Shown here in pieces: positions 1 to 11,966 of a stretch of DNA of 64,000 bases; position 1 is the stretch's first letter, and every line of letters begins with the position of its first letter. The notes under the pieces are model-generated. The model had not been told where the DNA came from. It saw nothing but the letters and a program-made list of their open reading frames with translations, and made no database searches. The translations under genes were made by a program, and so were the position numbers. This DNA is from Gorsachius magnificus. Its lineage: Eukaryota > Chordata > Aves > Pelecaniformes > Ardeidae. The stretch covers positions 68,854,612 to 68,918,611 of the forward strand of contig CM067084.1 of assembly GCA_034008185.1 (NCBI GenBank), in the 5' to 3' direction.

Positions 1-216
1 CCTCTGGCCCCGCTCCAACAGTTCCATGTCCTCCTTGTGCTGAGGGCTCCAGACCTGGACGCAGTACTCCAGGTGAGGTCTCACCAGAGCAGAGTAGAGG
101 GGCAGAATCACCTCCCTCGACCTGCTGGCCACGCTTCTCCCGATGCAGCCCAGGGTATGGTTGGCCTTCTGGGCTGTCAGCACACATTGCCAGCTCATGT
201 CCAGCTTTTCTTCCAT
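1..216 (-). mobile_element. CR1 LINE fragment, cut by the window edge
   Basis: Read on the minus strand this is the part of CR1 just upstream of its 3' region: the stretch reading 'ctgggctgcatcgggaga', then 'ggtcgagggaggtgattctg', 'gtgagacctcacctggagta' and 'ggagccctcagcacaagg'. The element's 3' half would lie to the left of base 1, and its 5' end is truncated near 216, as is usual for CR1. The open frame that starts at 37 on the plus strand is antisense CR1 plus read-through and is not a gene. Confidence 0.9.
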
Positions 217-3200
217 CAGTTATTCTGTGCTTTGTTTTCACCTCTGTTAAATGGTAGTAGCAATTTCTTTACCATGTTTATTCAAATCAAATACTGGAGG
301 AACGGAAGTAAAGTGAAGTCCATATCACTGAAACACAAAGAATTGCTTTTTAAAAGAATAAAAATCTCTCCAAGTGAAAGGAAGAGATGCAAATTACACT
401 TTGATGTAAGTGCCCGCAGTGTGCAGCATCAGGCCCAGAATTGCCATTCCACTCCATACCCTGCAAGGCTGCTCGGTATCAGCAGACACTCCGAACGCAA
501 GGGAGTAGTTAGAATTATTCAGTTTAACTGCGGTGGGAATCAAATGAAACGAAAATTCCCTAGTCAGTAGGAGGTTATATAAGGATGACTAGAGCAGAAA
601 TGGATTTCAGGGCTAAGGATTTGTTTCCATTTACAATACAGAAATTATGCACAGATGTATTTATTTCTTGTGTTTATATGTTTATGCTAAAGCAAAAGAG
701 AAATTAAAAAAAAAAAACCCCAATGGAGCAGAAACATGAATCATCACCAGAGCTTCAAGGGGTATCAGTTAGGATACATCTGTTAACATCAGCGGATCTG
801 CGCTTACGATCTGGCTCCAAGTGAAATTTTCACAGATGTGTAGTATAACACCGCTGTTACATAAAGTATACACACAGACTTAGTTTGCTGGTTATTTAAT
901 TCAAGCCTCAGGAAGAACTAAGGAAAAAACCAAACCATAAAATTTCCTCTTGAGACTGACAGAAAGATATGATCAACACTTTTAATTTCTGCAATGCAAT
1001 CACATGGCACGTGAGTAACTACTTGCGTCTCAGCCCACTGCAGCAATAGTTCCTGGGCACAATGGCATCATCTTCAACCACACGAATCAGCAGATTTCTT
1101 ATGTCAGCAATACAGCTCTGCGCTCCCCAGCAAATATATCTCCAAGATAGCCTTTTAGGCCCTGTAGATATTAACTGTCATAAAAGGAGTCTAAAGATTT
1201 GTTGGTGTTCATTTTGATTAGCACCACTTACAGCGATAAAACCAAGACTCTCTCCCACGACACAGTGAGTCACAGCTGAGCATGGCCACGGCCTGAGCAT
1301 ATTGGCCTCAGAATATCCTTTGGTCTCCTGGAAGGGGTCCGGGCCTAACTCCCTCCAGGGCTCAGCCCCAGTCCTTGCTCACAGGAGCTGGAAAAGGAGC
1401 AAGAGCCATGGGCGCGCAAACTGGGAGCATTTGCTCTTTGCAGTAAGTGAATTGCTTTCAGCAAAGACCTATTCCTCAGTGTGACAGTGCCAGAATTCTG
1501 TTCGCCAGAAATCTTTCTTTCATTTGAAAGTCTTACAATGATGGTTATAAAGTGATAGTCTGAAGTATTGCTTAACATCGACAGGTAAGGAGCAGAGGGG
1601 TTACTCAGCTTCCCTTCGGGCTGACTGCACCAAGGGCCCCGAGCCAGTGAAACGCTGAGCCCGGATGAATTTGTTGCCTCACATTTCTTCACCCACTAAT
1701 TTGCAGCAGCATTTTTAGTCCCTGAAATTAAATTTGAATTATTAGATTTTCAGACTTCAGAGAAATATATTAAGGATTTTTGAGAATTCAGACAGTGTAA
1801 AGGCTAACTCTATGGCAATAACAGCATCGTAAGTCAGCCTGGTTTGGGGGAATACCTCTGCTTTCAACCTCACAGTGCCTCCCTTCGTACAGGAAGGGGA
1901 GGGCTCTCAAGTTGCATCTTCACATGATGTTTAGAGCTGTTTTTTATACATTTGACTGTTCCCTGAGGATGAAACATGAAAACACCTTTTAAAAAGAAAA
2001 CTCTTGGTAAAGCTCTGCTGATTCATTAGAAAGGCATTGGAAAGAAGAAAAAAAAAAAAAAACCCTCTTAAATAAAAAAACACCTACATGTCTTGATTCC
2101 GCTAGCAAGCATGATCCGTTGTCAGCTGGCGCGTCAGGTCCCCCATGCTAGCCCAGCCCCACAACCAACCGCGTACGATACCCTGGCCTGGAACCTGCAC
2201 ACAGCTGTAGAGCCTCCCCTGAGCAATTTCTAGATGATAAACATGTTTCAGGATAAATAAGACACCAAGCTATGCAGCCCCACTGAGGCCAGACTACTTT
2301 GGGACCAGTGGCACTTACTTGCTAATAAAAATTTAGGTAACTGTTGAAAATAAAGGTTCAAGGCTTCTGATATGTAGGTGCCTTTAGAGTTAGACTGTAG
2401 CAAAGAAGAATTCATTGACGGTCACGTTTTGGATACTGGATACTTAAATACATGCCCTATTATTAGCACTAATACAAGGTCCGAAGATTGTGGATTTAGC
2501 CCTAAGGGACTGTTTTAAAATGACCAAATCTATTACCCAAGTATTTTGTAATATATTTTGCTTCTATTTAAAAATTTAAAAAGGCTTATTTTCATAAATT
2601 CAAGGAAAAGGGGAAAAAAAAAAAAGATTTTCAGCCATATAAAAGAATTAAGCAAAAGAAGAAAAATAAAAGTGGAAACACAAACCAGACTAAATGGTTT
2701 TATTTCCAATTTTGTTTAATATGTGTTAAACAAGTTTGGTTTTGAAACAAAAGCCATTCCTTCATTAAAAATATTGACCAGCTCTGACATGTTTGTTTGA
2801 AATTGCTCCCACAGCAACTGCAGCCAGGACCTGAAAAGTTCTGCTTTTGTTTGAAGATTTAAATGCTGAAAAGCTCCTCTGCTTTGCCGAAGTATCTCAT
2901 TAGTCTAATAAATATAGTTCTTCTCCCTCCTAACCATGATGTCTGATACTCAGTATCTTTTCTATAAAGAGGTTCTGAGTCCCACCATGAAAATGTACGT
3001 CAGCTTTGCAGAAGTCACACACAGCAGAAAAGTCCACGAGAAGAAGAAATAGATTTTTATTCCTACTCGGTAGCATGGAGTTAATTTTACCAGTTCCTTT
3101 TCTTCTCTATTTTCATTTTGTAACAAAGCAGTAAGAGAGTTATTTGAAACGCAAGCGATGCTGCCTGTTGTAGGTGTTACACGAACCATGCCAGGGTAGC

Positions 3201-4171
3201 GCCTGTACCTGCCTCTCAGTTATGGGGAAAGCCACAACATTTAGCTTCGATCAGACACTGTGATATTTAGATGGTCAAAATAAAGCAAACCAAATTGCAG
3301 CACATACCCCGTGCAGAGAACACGCATTGACAGCTAGAACACGCTGGCAGGATTTCATGCCAGGCTGAATTACTCACTAGTCTGATACGACACTGAATCA
3401 CAGTGCACAGGGGTTGTATTAACCAAACCCTGAAATCTTTACTCATGTAAATAGTATTATTACATGTAACGAACTACGCAGATGCATATAAATTGGAGGA
3501 GCCAGGAAGATGCCTGGTCATTTCTGCAGGTTTTTTTTTTTCTCCACAAAATTTATAGCGCTTTTCTTACCATCATTTTCTTACCACATATTCTTGGCAA
3601 ACATTATTTCCAAATTCTAGAAGTGCGGTCTTCATAGGCTTCAGTTAGGAAAAAACCCTCTCAAACACACACACAGAGGCAGCAATACAATAATGCTCAG
3701 AATAAAGTCATTTCATAATCTCATTTTATTCATTCCACAGTCTAGGCTTGGTATCAGAAATTAACTTCAGTCTTGACAGCAATGTGCAAGATGCTTTTAA
3801 AGCTCTTTGTCAGCACATGCTCCATCAGTGTTACAGCTTCCTGCTTTACATCAAAAGCCTACAGGAGATTTGCTGAACCTGTGGCTTTTCTGTGCCTGGC
3901 TTGGAGGAGATGGGCAGCTCATGAACCCTCTCTCCCCCACTGCGGTGCTATTCAGGAGCCAATTTCTATGAGAGACCATGTTGCATATTCAGCAGTTGGC
4001 TGCGAACCACCTCATTCCTCTGTTGGTATGATTTTTCGCTTGCTGTTTTATTCACCAGTGAAATGGAGTGCACTGGGGCCTTGGTTCCTGGATCTTTATT
4101 CATCCACCAGTGGGATTCACACAGGCTTCTTAGTTTAACTCACTGATGACAGAAAACCAAATCTGGATGAA
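217..4171. other. Intergenic sequence with no recognised gene
   Basis: This is AT-rich sequence with short A-runs (about 704-717 and 2049-2062). Open frames are short and overlap on both strands. The longest, 3773-4138 plus, shows no splice context, domain or family resemblance that I recognise. I see nothing here that supports a gene. Confidence 0.6.
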
Positions 4172-4241
4172 AGGAGTTGGAGGGTTGGACTAGATGATCT
4201 CCCAAGGACCCTTCCAACCCTTGCCATTCTGTGATTCTGTG
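4172..4241 (+). mobile_element. Short CR1 3' tail
   Basis: The sequence runs 'ggttggactagatgatctcc', then 'cccttccaaccc', and ends in two copies of ATTCTGTG (4226-4241). This is the diagnostic 3' end of avian CR1 in plus orientation. Only about 70 bp remain, so it is a severely 5'-truncated insertion. Confidence 0.9.
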
Positions 4242-4624
4242 AAAAAAGCCCGGAGCTTTCCCGAGGTGTTTGGCTCCCAGTGCATGTGACAAATTGTCAC
4301 TTCTCTGTGCAACCAGGCAAAGACTCTGGAGGGTAAGGTAGGAGCTGACCTGTAAGGAATCAGTTCATCCTGGGTGCTTCCTGAGGGTGTTGAGCAGAGA
4401 TGAAAGAAGAAGAGGGATCAGACAACTGATGTCCTCAATGGCTGCGCAATGATTCTCTGGGCTTGGAGACCAAAGATACAGACCCAATGCTGTAAGCAGA
4501 TTCTTAGTGCTGATGTAGCTGGGACTATGTGCAGAAGTAAGAATGAGATTGTAAAGTAAGCCTCTATTTATATATTTAATATCTCTAGTAGACTTCATTT
4601 GCAAAAAACCAACATCTAACCCCC

Positions 4625-5196
4625 TGTCCTGGTTTCAGCTGGGATAGAGTTAATTTTCTTCACAGAAGCTAGCATAGTGCTGTGCTTTGGATTTAGTGCC
4701 AGAAGAATGTTGATAACACGCTGATGTTTTTAGTTGTTGCCAAGTAGTGCTCAGACTGCTCAAGGACTTTTTGAGCTTCTCCTGCTCGGCCAGGTGCATA
4801 ACAAGCTGGGAGTACAGCACAGCTAGGACCCAAACTGTCCAAAAAGCTATTCCATACCATAGAACGTCATGCTTGGGAGGGGGGGGGAGTCGGTCGGTCG
4901 CGGGGGGAGTGATCACTGTTCGGGTACTGACCGCTGCTCGGGACGGGCTGGGCATCGGTCGGCGGGTGGTGAGCAATTGCATTGTGCATCATTCGTTTTG
5001 TATATTCTGTATATTTTGTTATCATTCTCATTATTACTATTATTATTATTTTCTCTTATTAAACTGTCTTTATCTCAGCCCTCGGCTCTAACCTTTTTCC
5101 CCTTCCCGATTCTCTCCCCCATCCCACTGAGGGAGGGGGGGGGAGCGAGCGAGCGGCTGCGTGGTGCTTAGTTGCCAGCCGGGTTAAACCACGACA
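4625..5196 (+). mobile_element. Solo LTR of an avian endogenous retrovirus
   Basis: A 572-bp unit begins TGTCCTGGTTTCAGCTGGGA and ends GGGTTAAACCACGACA, so it has the TG...CA ends of a retroviral LTR. An ATTAAA polyadenylation signal at 5058-5063, followed by a pyrimidine-rich segment, sets plus orientation. It is flanked by CCCC on both sides (4621-4624 and 5197-5200), compatible with a 4-5 bp target duplication, but C-rich sequence makes this weak. No primer-binding site, internal region or second LTR is next to it, so it is a solo LTR left by recombination. I recognise the sequence as an LTR family common in neoavian genomes but cannot give a library name with confidence. Open frames across it (4650-4982 minus, 4747-5091 and 4869-5171 plus) are not genes. 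Confidence 0.85.
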
Positions 5197-8100
5197 CCCC
5201 CCCAAGGATTATCTCCCTCAAGTGGGAACAGAAGCAGCCATCACTAGCTGTGGCACAGAGCCACTCTCTTCACACCAGAGGAGCCTCACAATTTCAGCTC
5301 TGCTGCTGCTAGCTGGGTAGACTAGAGCTCTTTGAGATCAGCACCGTACTGTTGGTGCGGACGGGTTTTAACTGCAGGAACAACTCTTCACGGCCATCGC
5401 TGCCTGAGCTAGTCCTCCATGGAACCCAAGACCAGCTGGTGGGACCGTGCGTTAGCCGGGCAGGAGGGAAAGGGGGGCTTGGGTGGTAGTCTTCTGGAAA
5501 GGTATGTGCAGAAAAGCAGTGTGCAGTATCCCACCAGGACAGACCTGGCCACTGGCAGCCCACTGACTAACCAGAGCGCCACTCAGTGTTCATCAAACCA
5601 TTGTCTAAGCATAGAACTAAAGGGAAAATAAAAATAGTAATAATTAAAAAAAAAAGGCAAGTATTCACATGGTTTGAGCCAGTCAGGGAGTATCACAATC
5701 TCTAACATACTCATTCTCCTGGAAAAACAGGAGGTTTAGGAAGGAAATGTGGGACAAAGCAAGGACTTGAGCCCCATCTCCCAGCTTTCAGGATAGAAAT
5801 ACGGCTTTTTCTCTGATCCCTGGTGAAAAGCAAACATCAAAGAGACAAATTTTTCATAGGGAAACAAGTAAATTTTTCTGTGAGAAAAACATATCTTACA
5901 CTTTTCGGAAAAAATACTGTGAAGACAACTATTTTTATTAAAACTGTCATTGAAATACTCTGTTCCTCCTCGTTTGAGAGAGCATGGGAACATTTAATCG
6001 TTATATAGAAGTTGTAAAAAAGAAGATACCGTATATTAAAGGTATTGAGAATTTTTGATCATTAGCAGACCAGATAATTGGTTAAAAATATTACAAGAAG
6101 AATATGGGGCATTCCTATTATTTTAGACAGTCTGAAGACCTAAACCAGGAAACTTTCAAAGATAGCTTCTAATTCCAGATACCTTCTGAGCATTCTCCAA
6201 GATAAGAGGATGGGAAAGCAGAGATCCCTTCCAATAACACAACCCTGAATTACCCAATTTCTACCGTATGCAAAGAGCAATGGCAAACATACTCCTGTGT
6301 ATCCAATACGCATAAAGGCCAATTTGCACATACAGCCAAGATGGTAATTTTAGAGTGATGAATTACCAGTGATCAACAGCAAATGAATAAAAATCTTCAG
6401 GCAGACATGACCATATTTAATTACTAGTGATGGTCAAGCCATAAGCAGAACAAAAATCTATTAAATCTATTGGAAAAATCTGACAAACAATTACACATTT
6501 ATTCCAATGAATACAGACATTGCACATCTATCCACTCAAAATGTTTTCAATGGCCTTTCAATTTATAGTCCTGCAAGTAATTTTTTTACTCTTTCTGAAA
6601 CACTTTGCATGGGGATGTTTTTGTTCAGCTGAGCAACTACAAAACCATTCATACGTTGTAACAAGATGTCATTCTCAACTGCACAAAATCAAGGACTAAA
6701 GCCTGACACCAACGCTCAAACATACCAAGTTCTGCCCTCAGACTCTGAGTGTTCTTTGGCTTGGAATGATACCTGACACTTCCAGGGTTCAATTTATTTT
6801 CTTATTCAGCTATCTTCTTTCAAACAAATGTGGGTGCAAATACTCAGCCTTTCTTTTGCAGGTAGTTTCTCTGGCGTAATTGAAGAAGATGCTCTACAGA
6901 AGTTGACTTTTTCAAAATATAATTCACTTCCCTGCATATATAATCAAATGTCTGTCTCCTGCTCTCCAGAGGAACATCTGGACCTTGGGGAAAACAAATT
7001 GCTTTCAGTCAGTGTGGCTCTCCAGCTTCTTGATGCAGCTGAAGTGGGAAAATAACGTGGTTTTATACATCAACAAGTACAGACTGCTCAAATACAGAGA
7101 TGGGCATTATCAGTTCTCGTTAAGTGATATATATATATATCTATTATACTGCAGCTCATCCGCAACACAGAGGCAAACGGTGAGCACGCTGCACGGTCTT
7201 TCACAAGTGTTGAGCCTGACTTTCCCTGCCTGGCTCCCTGTGAACGACAAGAAAACAAATGGAAAGAGAGCACTGAAGACCTGAGCCGGCAGCTTTTGCC
7301 AGCCATTTTGCAGAAGAGGACTTTGGAGAAGCAGAAGGCGGCAAAGGCTGAATCCTACCTGGAGCACTCCTCTAGGAGGAAAATGTGCATCCCTTGCACG
7401 ATACTGCTCGGCTGGTACAAGCGTTTGTAAGAACTCCCATACAGCTCTCAACAGCCTGTGACAATACAGCTTTTGCCATTCGGTAAGGAAAATAAGCTTT
7501 GTGCTGGTATACCTACGTCTGCGCCAGTTACATCAGCACAGCAGCGAAACGTTTCGGCATAGGGCAGAGGAGGGACTGGGTCAGCTGAGGGAGCGGACTT
7601 GGCGTTTGGTGCTTTGAAAATCCTGCTGTCAGTCTCTCGGGAAGCGAGAGCTGTTGACGAAAGGCAGTGTAATTATTGGCTCTGGGTTGTAGTAAGATAA
7701 CAGCATAAAAAGTTAACATTCCCCAGAAGAAATAAAGGTGTTAAAAGCAGCTGGGTAAATACCAGATAATGAAAGAACGCAGCATGATTTCCCCAGGTTC
7801 AAATAAAGCAGACAAGTATTTTTGCAGAATTGACCTTATTAAAGAGACATTGTCACTTTAAAAATTAATCCAAACCCCAAACTATTATAGCAATAAGTGA
7901 AGACAAAGTTACCTACTAAACATAACAATTAATTCCACAAAAATGTCAACCCTTTTACTTCCATTTTTACTTTTTTCTGTAGTGAACTGCTAGGGCCGTA
8001 TACGTATTTTCACTTTTCTTTACTGTTGACTGACTTTTTGACACAATGTTGATAGTCTCTACCAGAACATCCAGTCATTCATTCTTGGTATTAATTATTC

Positions 8101-9609
8101 TTCATTAGGCTTAGCATCTGTATTCTACTTTATAATAAATTAATACATAATACTGAGGACAGGGAAATGAAATGGAAACTTATTGTGGGAAATCTCAACT
8201 CAGTTGTTTCATGGAAACATTTTCAGCTCAATTGCTGCAGAACATTTCCTGTACATCTTCCCTAAGATGTTTTTCACCGTGTGGGATCTTTTTCATTAAA
8301 AAAACCCAAACCCTTTAAAATGAAATCTTTTAAATGAAAGCTTGATCTTAAACTAAACAACAAGGCTTGCATACTAACCCAGTGTCTGTACCTCCGATAT
8401 ACCCAGCCAGAAATACGGCGAGAAGAATAAACAATCTTTTAAAATCTTATTCTTTCCAAAGTGAACCATGCAGGCTTCACACTCGTATCTATGACACCAT
8501 GATTTGTGTTTCAACCTCTGTTAAGAGATATAGCAAAGGACTTCATTACTCAAATTAATTAGACTTCAGTAAAGGCGTTCATGAGGAAACTACAGCCTAA
8601 AACATGAACAACAGGATCATAACATGACACAGAAGAAAATCTGGTGCATAATTACTTACCCCACTGCAAACAGTTGGGCAGGTCCAGAAGCATATGGATA
8701 CTGATTCTCTTCAAATCTATGAACACTGAGGACCTTGACAATTTTAAACATCCCAGTAAGTGTCCATTTAATCTTAAAAGGACTGAAGTATCTTAAAATC
8801 ATTTTCTTTGAGTCTTTATAGGCACTAGCATTTTGTCCCCTAGCGATGCATACCTCTGCTTTGACAAACACTACGTGGTCCTTCACGAGGGATGACACCA
8901 CGAGCAGAAAGCTGGGCTAATGACAACACCGAGGAGCCTGTGCACGGCTAATAAACCTCCTGAAAATCCTGAACCGCGAGCCAGGCATGAGGGCTGTGTT
9001 GTGCAGTGGGTGCAGACTGCAAGCTACCACTACTAAGTGCATGTTGGAGAAATGACAACAAAAAGCTGCAGTTTATTAGTCCAGTGTGGAGTATGTTTCT
9101 TCAATAAATTATACCATTGCCAGTAAGTCAGGTTTTACAGTGTGGATTAAAGCATTTACTTTTGCCTGGTTTTTTGCACGTTTTGGCTCCAAGTCTGAGA
9201 CTAAGATTGGACCTAGCTGCACCTAGACTCCTCTCTGAGAAGGAGTTTAGAAAGCAAGGGTATCTACTCTGAGCCTCGTGACTCAACGGGAGGGTCCTCC
9301 TTATCCTCTGTGTCCCCAATCTCTCTGTGAATCATTCTAATTTGAGTGTAATTTTCCTTTGTGTACTTCTTCCATGTAGTGATAGAGTGAACCTTGCCAT
9401 CTTTGAATCTTTAACTGAGTTGCTGCTCTGATTAATTTTTTCAAATCACTTTGTAAATTGACTGATGATCGAGTGCTATTAAAACATCACAATCAAATTC
9501 TGCCATTTGCCAGAAGTATATTCTAAACTGCTACTAAATCAAACTGTGTAAAGTCACTCATTCAAGACAAATTAATATAGTCAGCAGGATTCACAAATTC
9601 ATTCGCAAC
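5197..9609. other. Intergenic sequence with no recognised gene
   Basis: Unremarkable AT-rich sequence with a perfect (AT)n run at 7126-7141. One stretch deserves mention. On the minus strand 8901-8660 is open and runs into a consensus donor (GTAAGT) just above 8656, but the translation resembles nothing I know. I see no other support for an exon. The segment at 7150-7450 is less AT-rich but has no recognisable coding content. Confidence 0.55.
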
Positions 9610-9647
9610 AAGGTCCCTTCCAGTGCAAACCATTCTGTGATTCTATG
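9610..9647 (+). mobile_element. CR1 3' tail remnant
   Basis: About 38 bp reading 'aaggtcccttccagtgcaaa' followed by ATTCTGTG and ATTCTATG. This is the terminal repeat pair of avian CR1. It is too short to place in a subfamily. Confidence 0.8.
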
Positions 9648-11692
9648 AAATACGGATGCTAATATCCATTGTAGACACACAGAACAGCTGGCCCTCCTAT
9701 GCCCTCTGAACAACTCAAAGCTGAATGCAAGTCAACTCGTTATTGAAGCGGGCTGTTACCTAGGCAGTACTTCTTTCACAAGGCACAAGAGATGTTAAGA
9801 TCTGGACTTTTCTTTGAACATGACCTTCCCTGCTAGTTACAATCACTAAGCTGCTTCAAATTTGTGATGAGTTGTGTGAGAGTTACAAATCAGCTTTCTA
9901 TTATTAGACATACAGATTATCTGTTAAGGATAATAAACTGATACTGCAACCAATATTTAGATGTTGCACTGTATTACTGTAACTGATTAAAGCTATTGGC
10001 CCCAATGTCTTATCTGTGATCAGTACTGTTTTTCCTTTTTGTACTGTATACAGCCTAGAGTCTGGGCTTGCAAAGAAATCTTGGAAGAGGCTCACATTCA
10101 AGAGAGGGTACTTCAGCTTTCAAGCGCTCTTCGAAGCCCTGAGCACAGCTCAGGTCTTCCCATTGGCTTTTCTTGCACAGGACCAAACTCCTTTCTGAAA
10201 CACCTGAGCCTCCTCCTAGACTACTCTGACCCACCTCCAAGGTAGGACAGACCCTACCTTTACCTGCCCACACCTTGGGGACAATATACCAGATGTATTA
10301 AAACACACAGACTCCTCTCTCTGTGAGAGAGATGACTTCTATGAAAAGACTGAAGAATGCAATAAAAAAAATAATTAGGATTATCAGGCTAATTACTGCA
10401 TACATTTTCTAATGCTAATAGCGATATGAAATGCTCACTAATTGTTGTTTACTGCAGGATGAATATTTAAACTTGTCAAGAGAAGTGGGGAAAAAAAATA
10501 TGGTTTGTTCCACTTAGGATAGATTCCAACTGCAGACACATGTACATTGTAAAATTTTAATTTTTAAAATTAAATTGGCACCCTATTAATATAAAGACAT
10601 AGAAACTCTATACATGAAAAACTGCAAGATATATGATCACAGTACCCTCAGAGCATAGCATTCAAATACATTTCCAAAAAACTCAAAACAGGCTTGAATA
10701 TCATGAAATACTAACAAATGTGTTTCTTTTAATTAGCCTTTTCCTGTTCCTGTTTTTGGGGTTCATATTTACAAGCTTCTTTCTGTCAACTAGAAAAGTC
10801 TTTTTGAAATGTAAAATTATACTCTCATCAATCTAGAGAAATCCAGGAATAAGAACTTAAAAATACCCACCTAAAATTGTGACAGTTGGCAGCATTGCAA
10901 TCAAAAAAGCTTTTGAAGGTATTGTAATATTGCCATTTACATTTTCCCCTTTTCTGCTGAGCAAGTGTGATGGTTTACCAAGAAAAGGACTGCAGCAGGT
11001 TGCAAATATTTAAGACCGTTTTGAGCGGTAGCCATATTCATAGTTCAACTGAAGTAAGTTTAGAAACAATAGTGAGAAGCTGAAGTTACTCCAGGACGTA
11101 AGGCTAGGTACATATGTATATGCTGAAGATCCGGAGTACCAGCTACAATTGTAGAACACAGACTGCAGAAGTAATTCAAAACCTATTAAGAACACAACAT
11201 TAAACAGTAAATTAGCTAGAATAACAGAAAATCAGAGAACAGAGGACTTGTGGGTCACCCATTTCATCTCTTCATGTCATCTGCTATACTGCAGCTTATT
11301 ACAAGAATATATAAATATAAGAATAGTAAATCAGTACTTACTTTATCTAATAAATAACCTTTCTACAGAAATTATGAAAATACAGCAACAGTAAAGTCAG
11401 TGCAAAAATGATCAAAATGTACTGAAGGAACACTGAGCCCTGGCTGCCAGAATGTGCATCATAAAACACCCATATTTCACCTACTGCATCATATGCTGAC
11501 AAGACTTAAAAAATGCACAATGCACATTGCTAACTCTGCCATTCTAAAGTTACAGCTATTTACAATGTCAGAGAAATGAAATTAAAACAATGCACATGCT
11601 ATTTAAACTGCACACTTCATTCTTTCTCATTATTTTACTGAATTTTAAATAGCTTCCTCTTCCCTAATTGATACTTTGAATGGAAGTCGCCC
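9648..11692 (-). other. Region downstream of the EVC2 stop, probably 3' UTR in part
   Basis: The EVC2 3' UTR must begin at 11692 and run toward lower coordinates. I could not fix its end. There is no AATAAA on the minus strand in the first several hundred bases. ATTAAA variants occur on that strand near 10732 and 10562, roughly 1 kb past the stop, and are only candidates. Nothing else coding is visible. Confidence 0.4.
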
Positions 11693-11966
11693 TCACGAGT
11701 CCGTATTTGCACAAGCAGCCTTTTTGGAATTAAGAAAGTTCTTTTTCTTTTTCCTTGGAGAATTATGCAAAGATAGTATTGGATCACTCAGCTCACGGAA
11801 CAAGAATACCTTCTCCCCTGTGTCTAATAGCTCTATGGCTTTGGCAGTTGCAGTGTTCAAAGGAATAGGTGGATCAGACTGTTCCATAGGAGAACGTGTA
11901 GGCGAACATCGAAGATGAATGAATGATGTTTTTTCCAAGAGGGCAACTTGCTTCTTCTTTATCAAG
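11693..11966 (-). CDS. EVC2: EVC2 exon 15 of 15: C-terminal tail with the Weyers (W) peptide and stop
   Basis: 274 nt of coding sequence: one base completing Ser, 90 codons and TGA (11695-11693). The acceptor is a T8 tract ending AACGTAG. The conserved C-terminus includes AIELLDTGEKVFLFRE, then PRKKKKNFLNSKKA, against human TIDLLNTGEKLFIFRN and PRKKKNFLNAKKA. In mammals the last 43 residues of EVC2, called the W peptide, are what EFCAB7-IQCE needs to anchor the complex, and truncations here cause dominant Weyers acrodental dysostosis. The bird end (ACANTDS) differs from human (MRALGMD) only in the last few positions. Confidence 0.96.

Noticed and set aside
4650..5171. Three frames of 100-114 codons
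   Set aside because: All lie inside the solo LTR.
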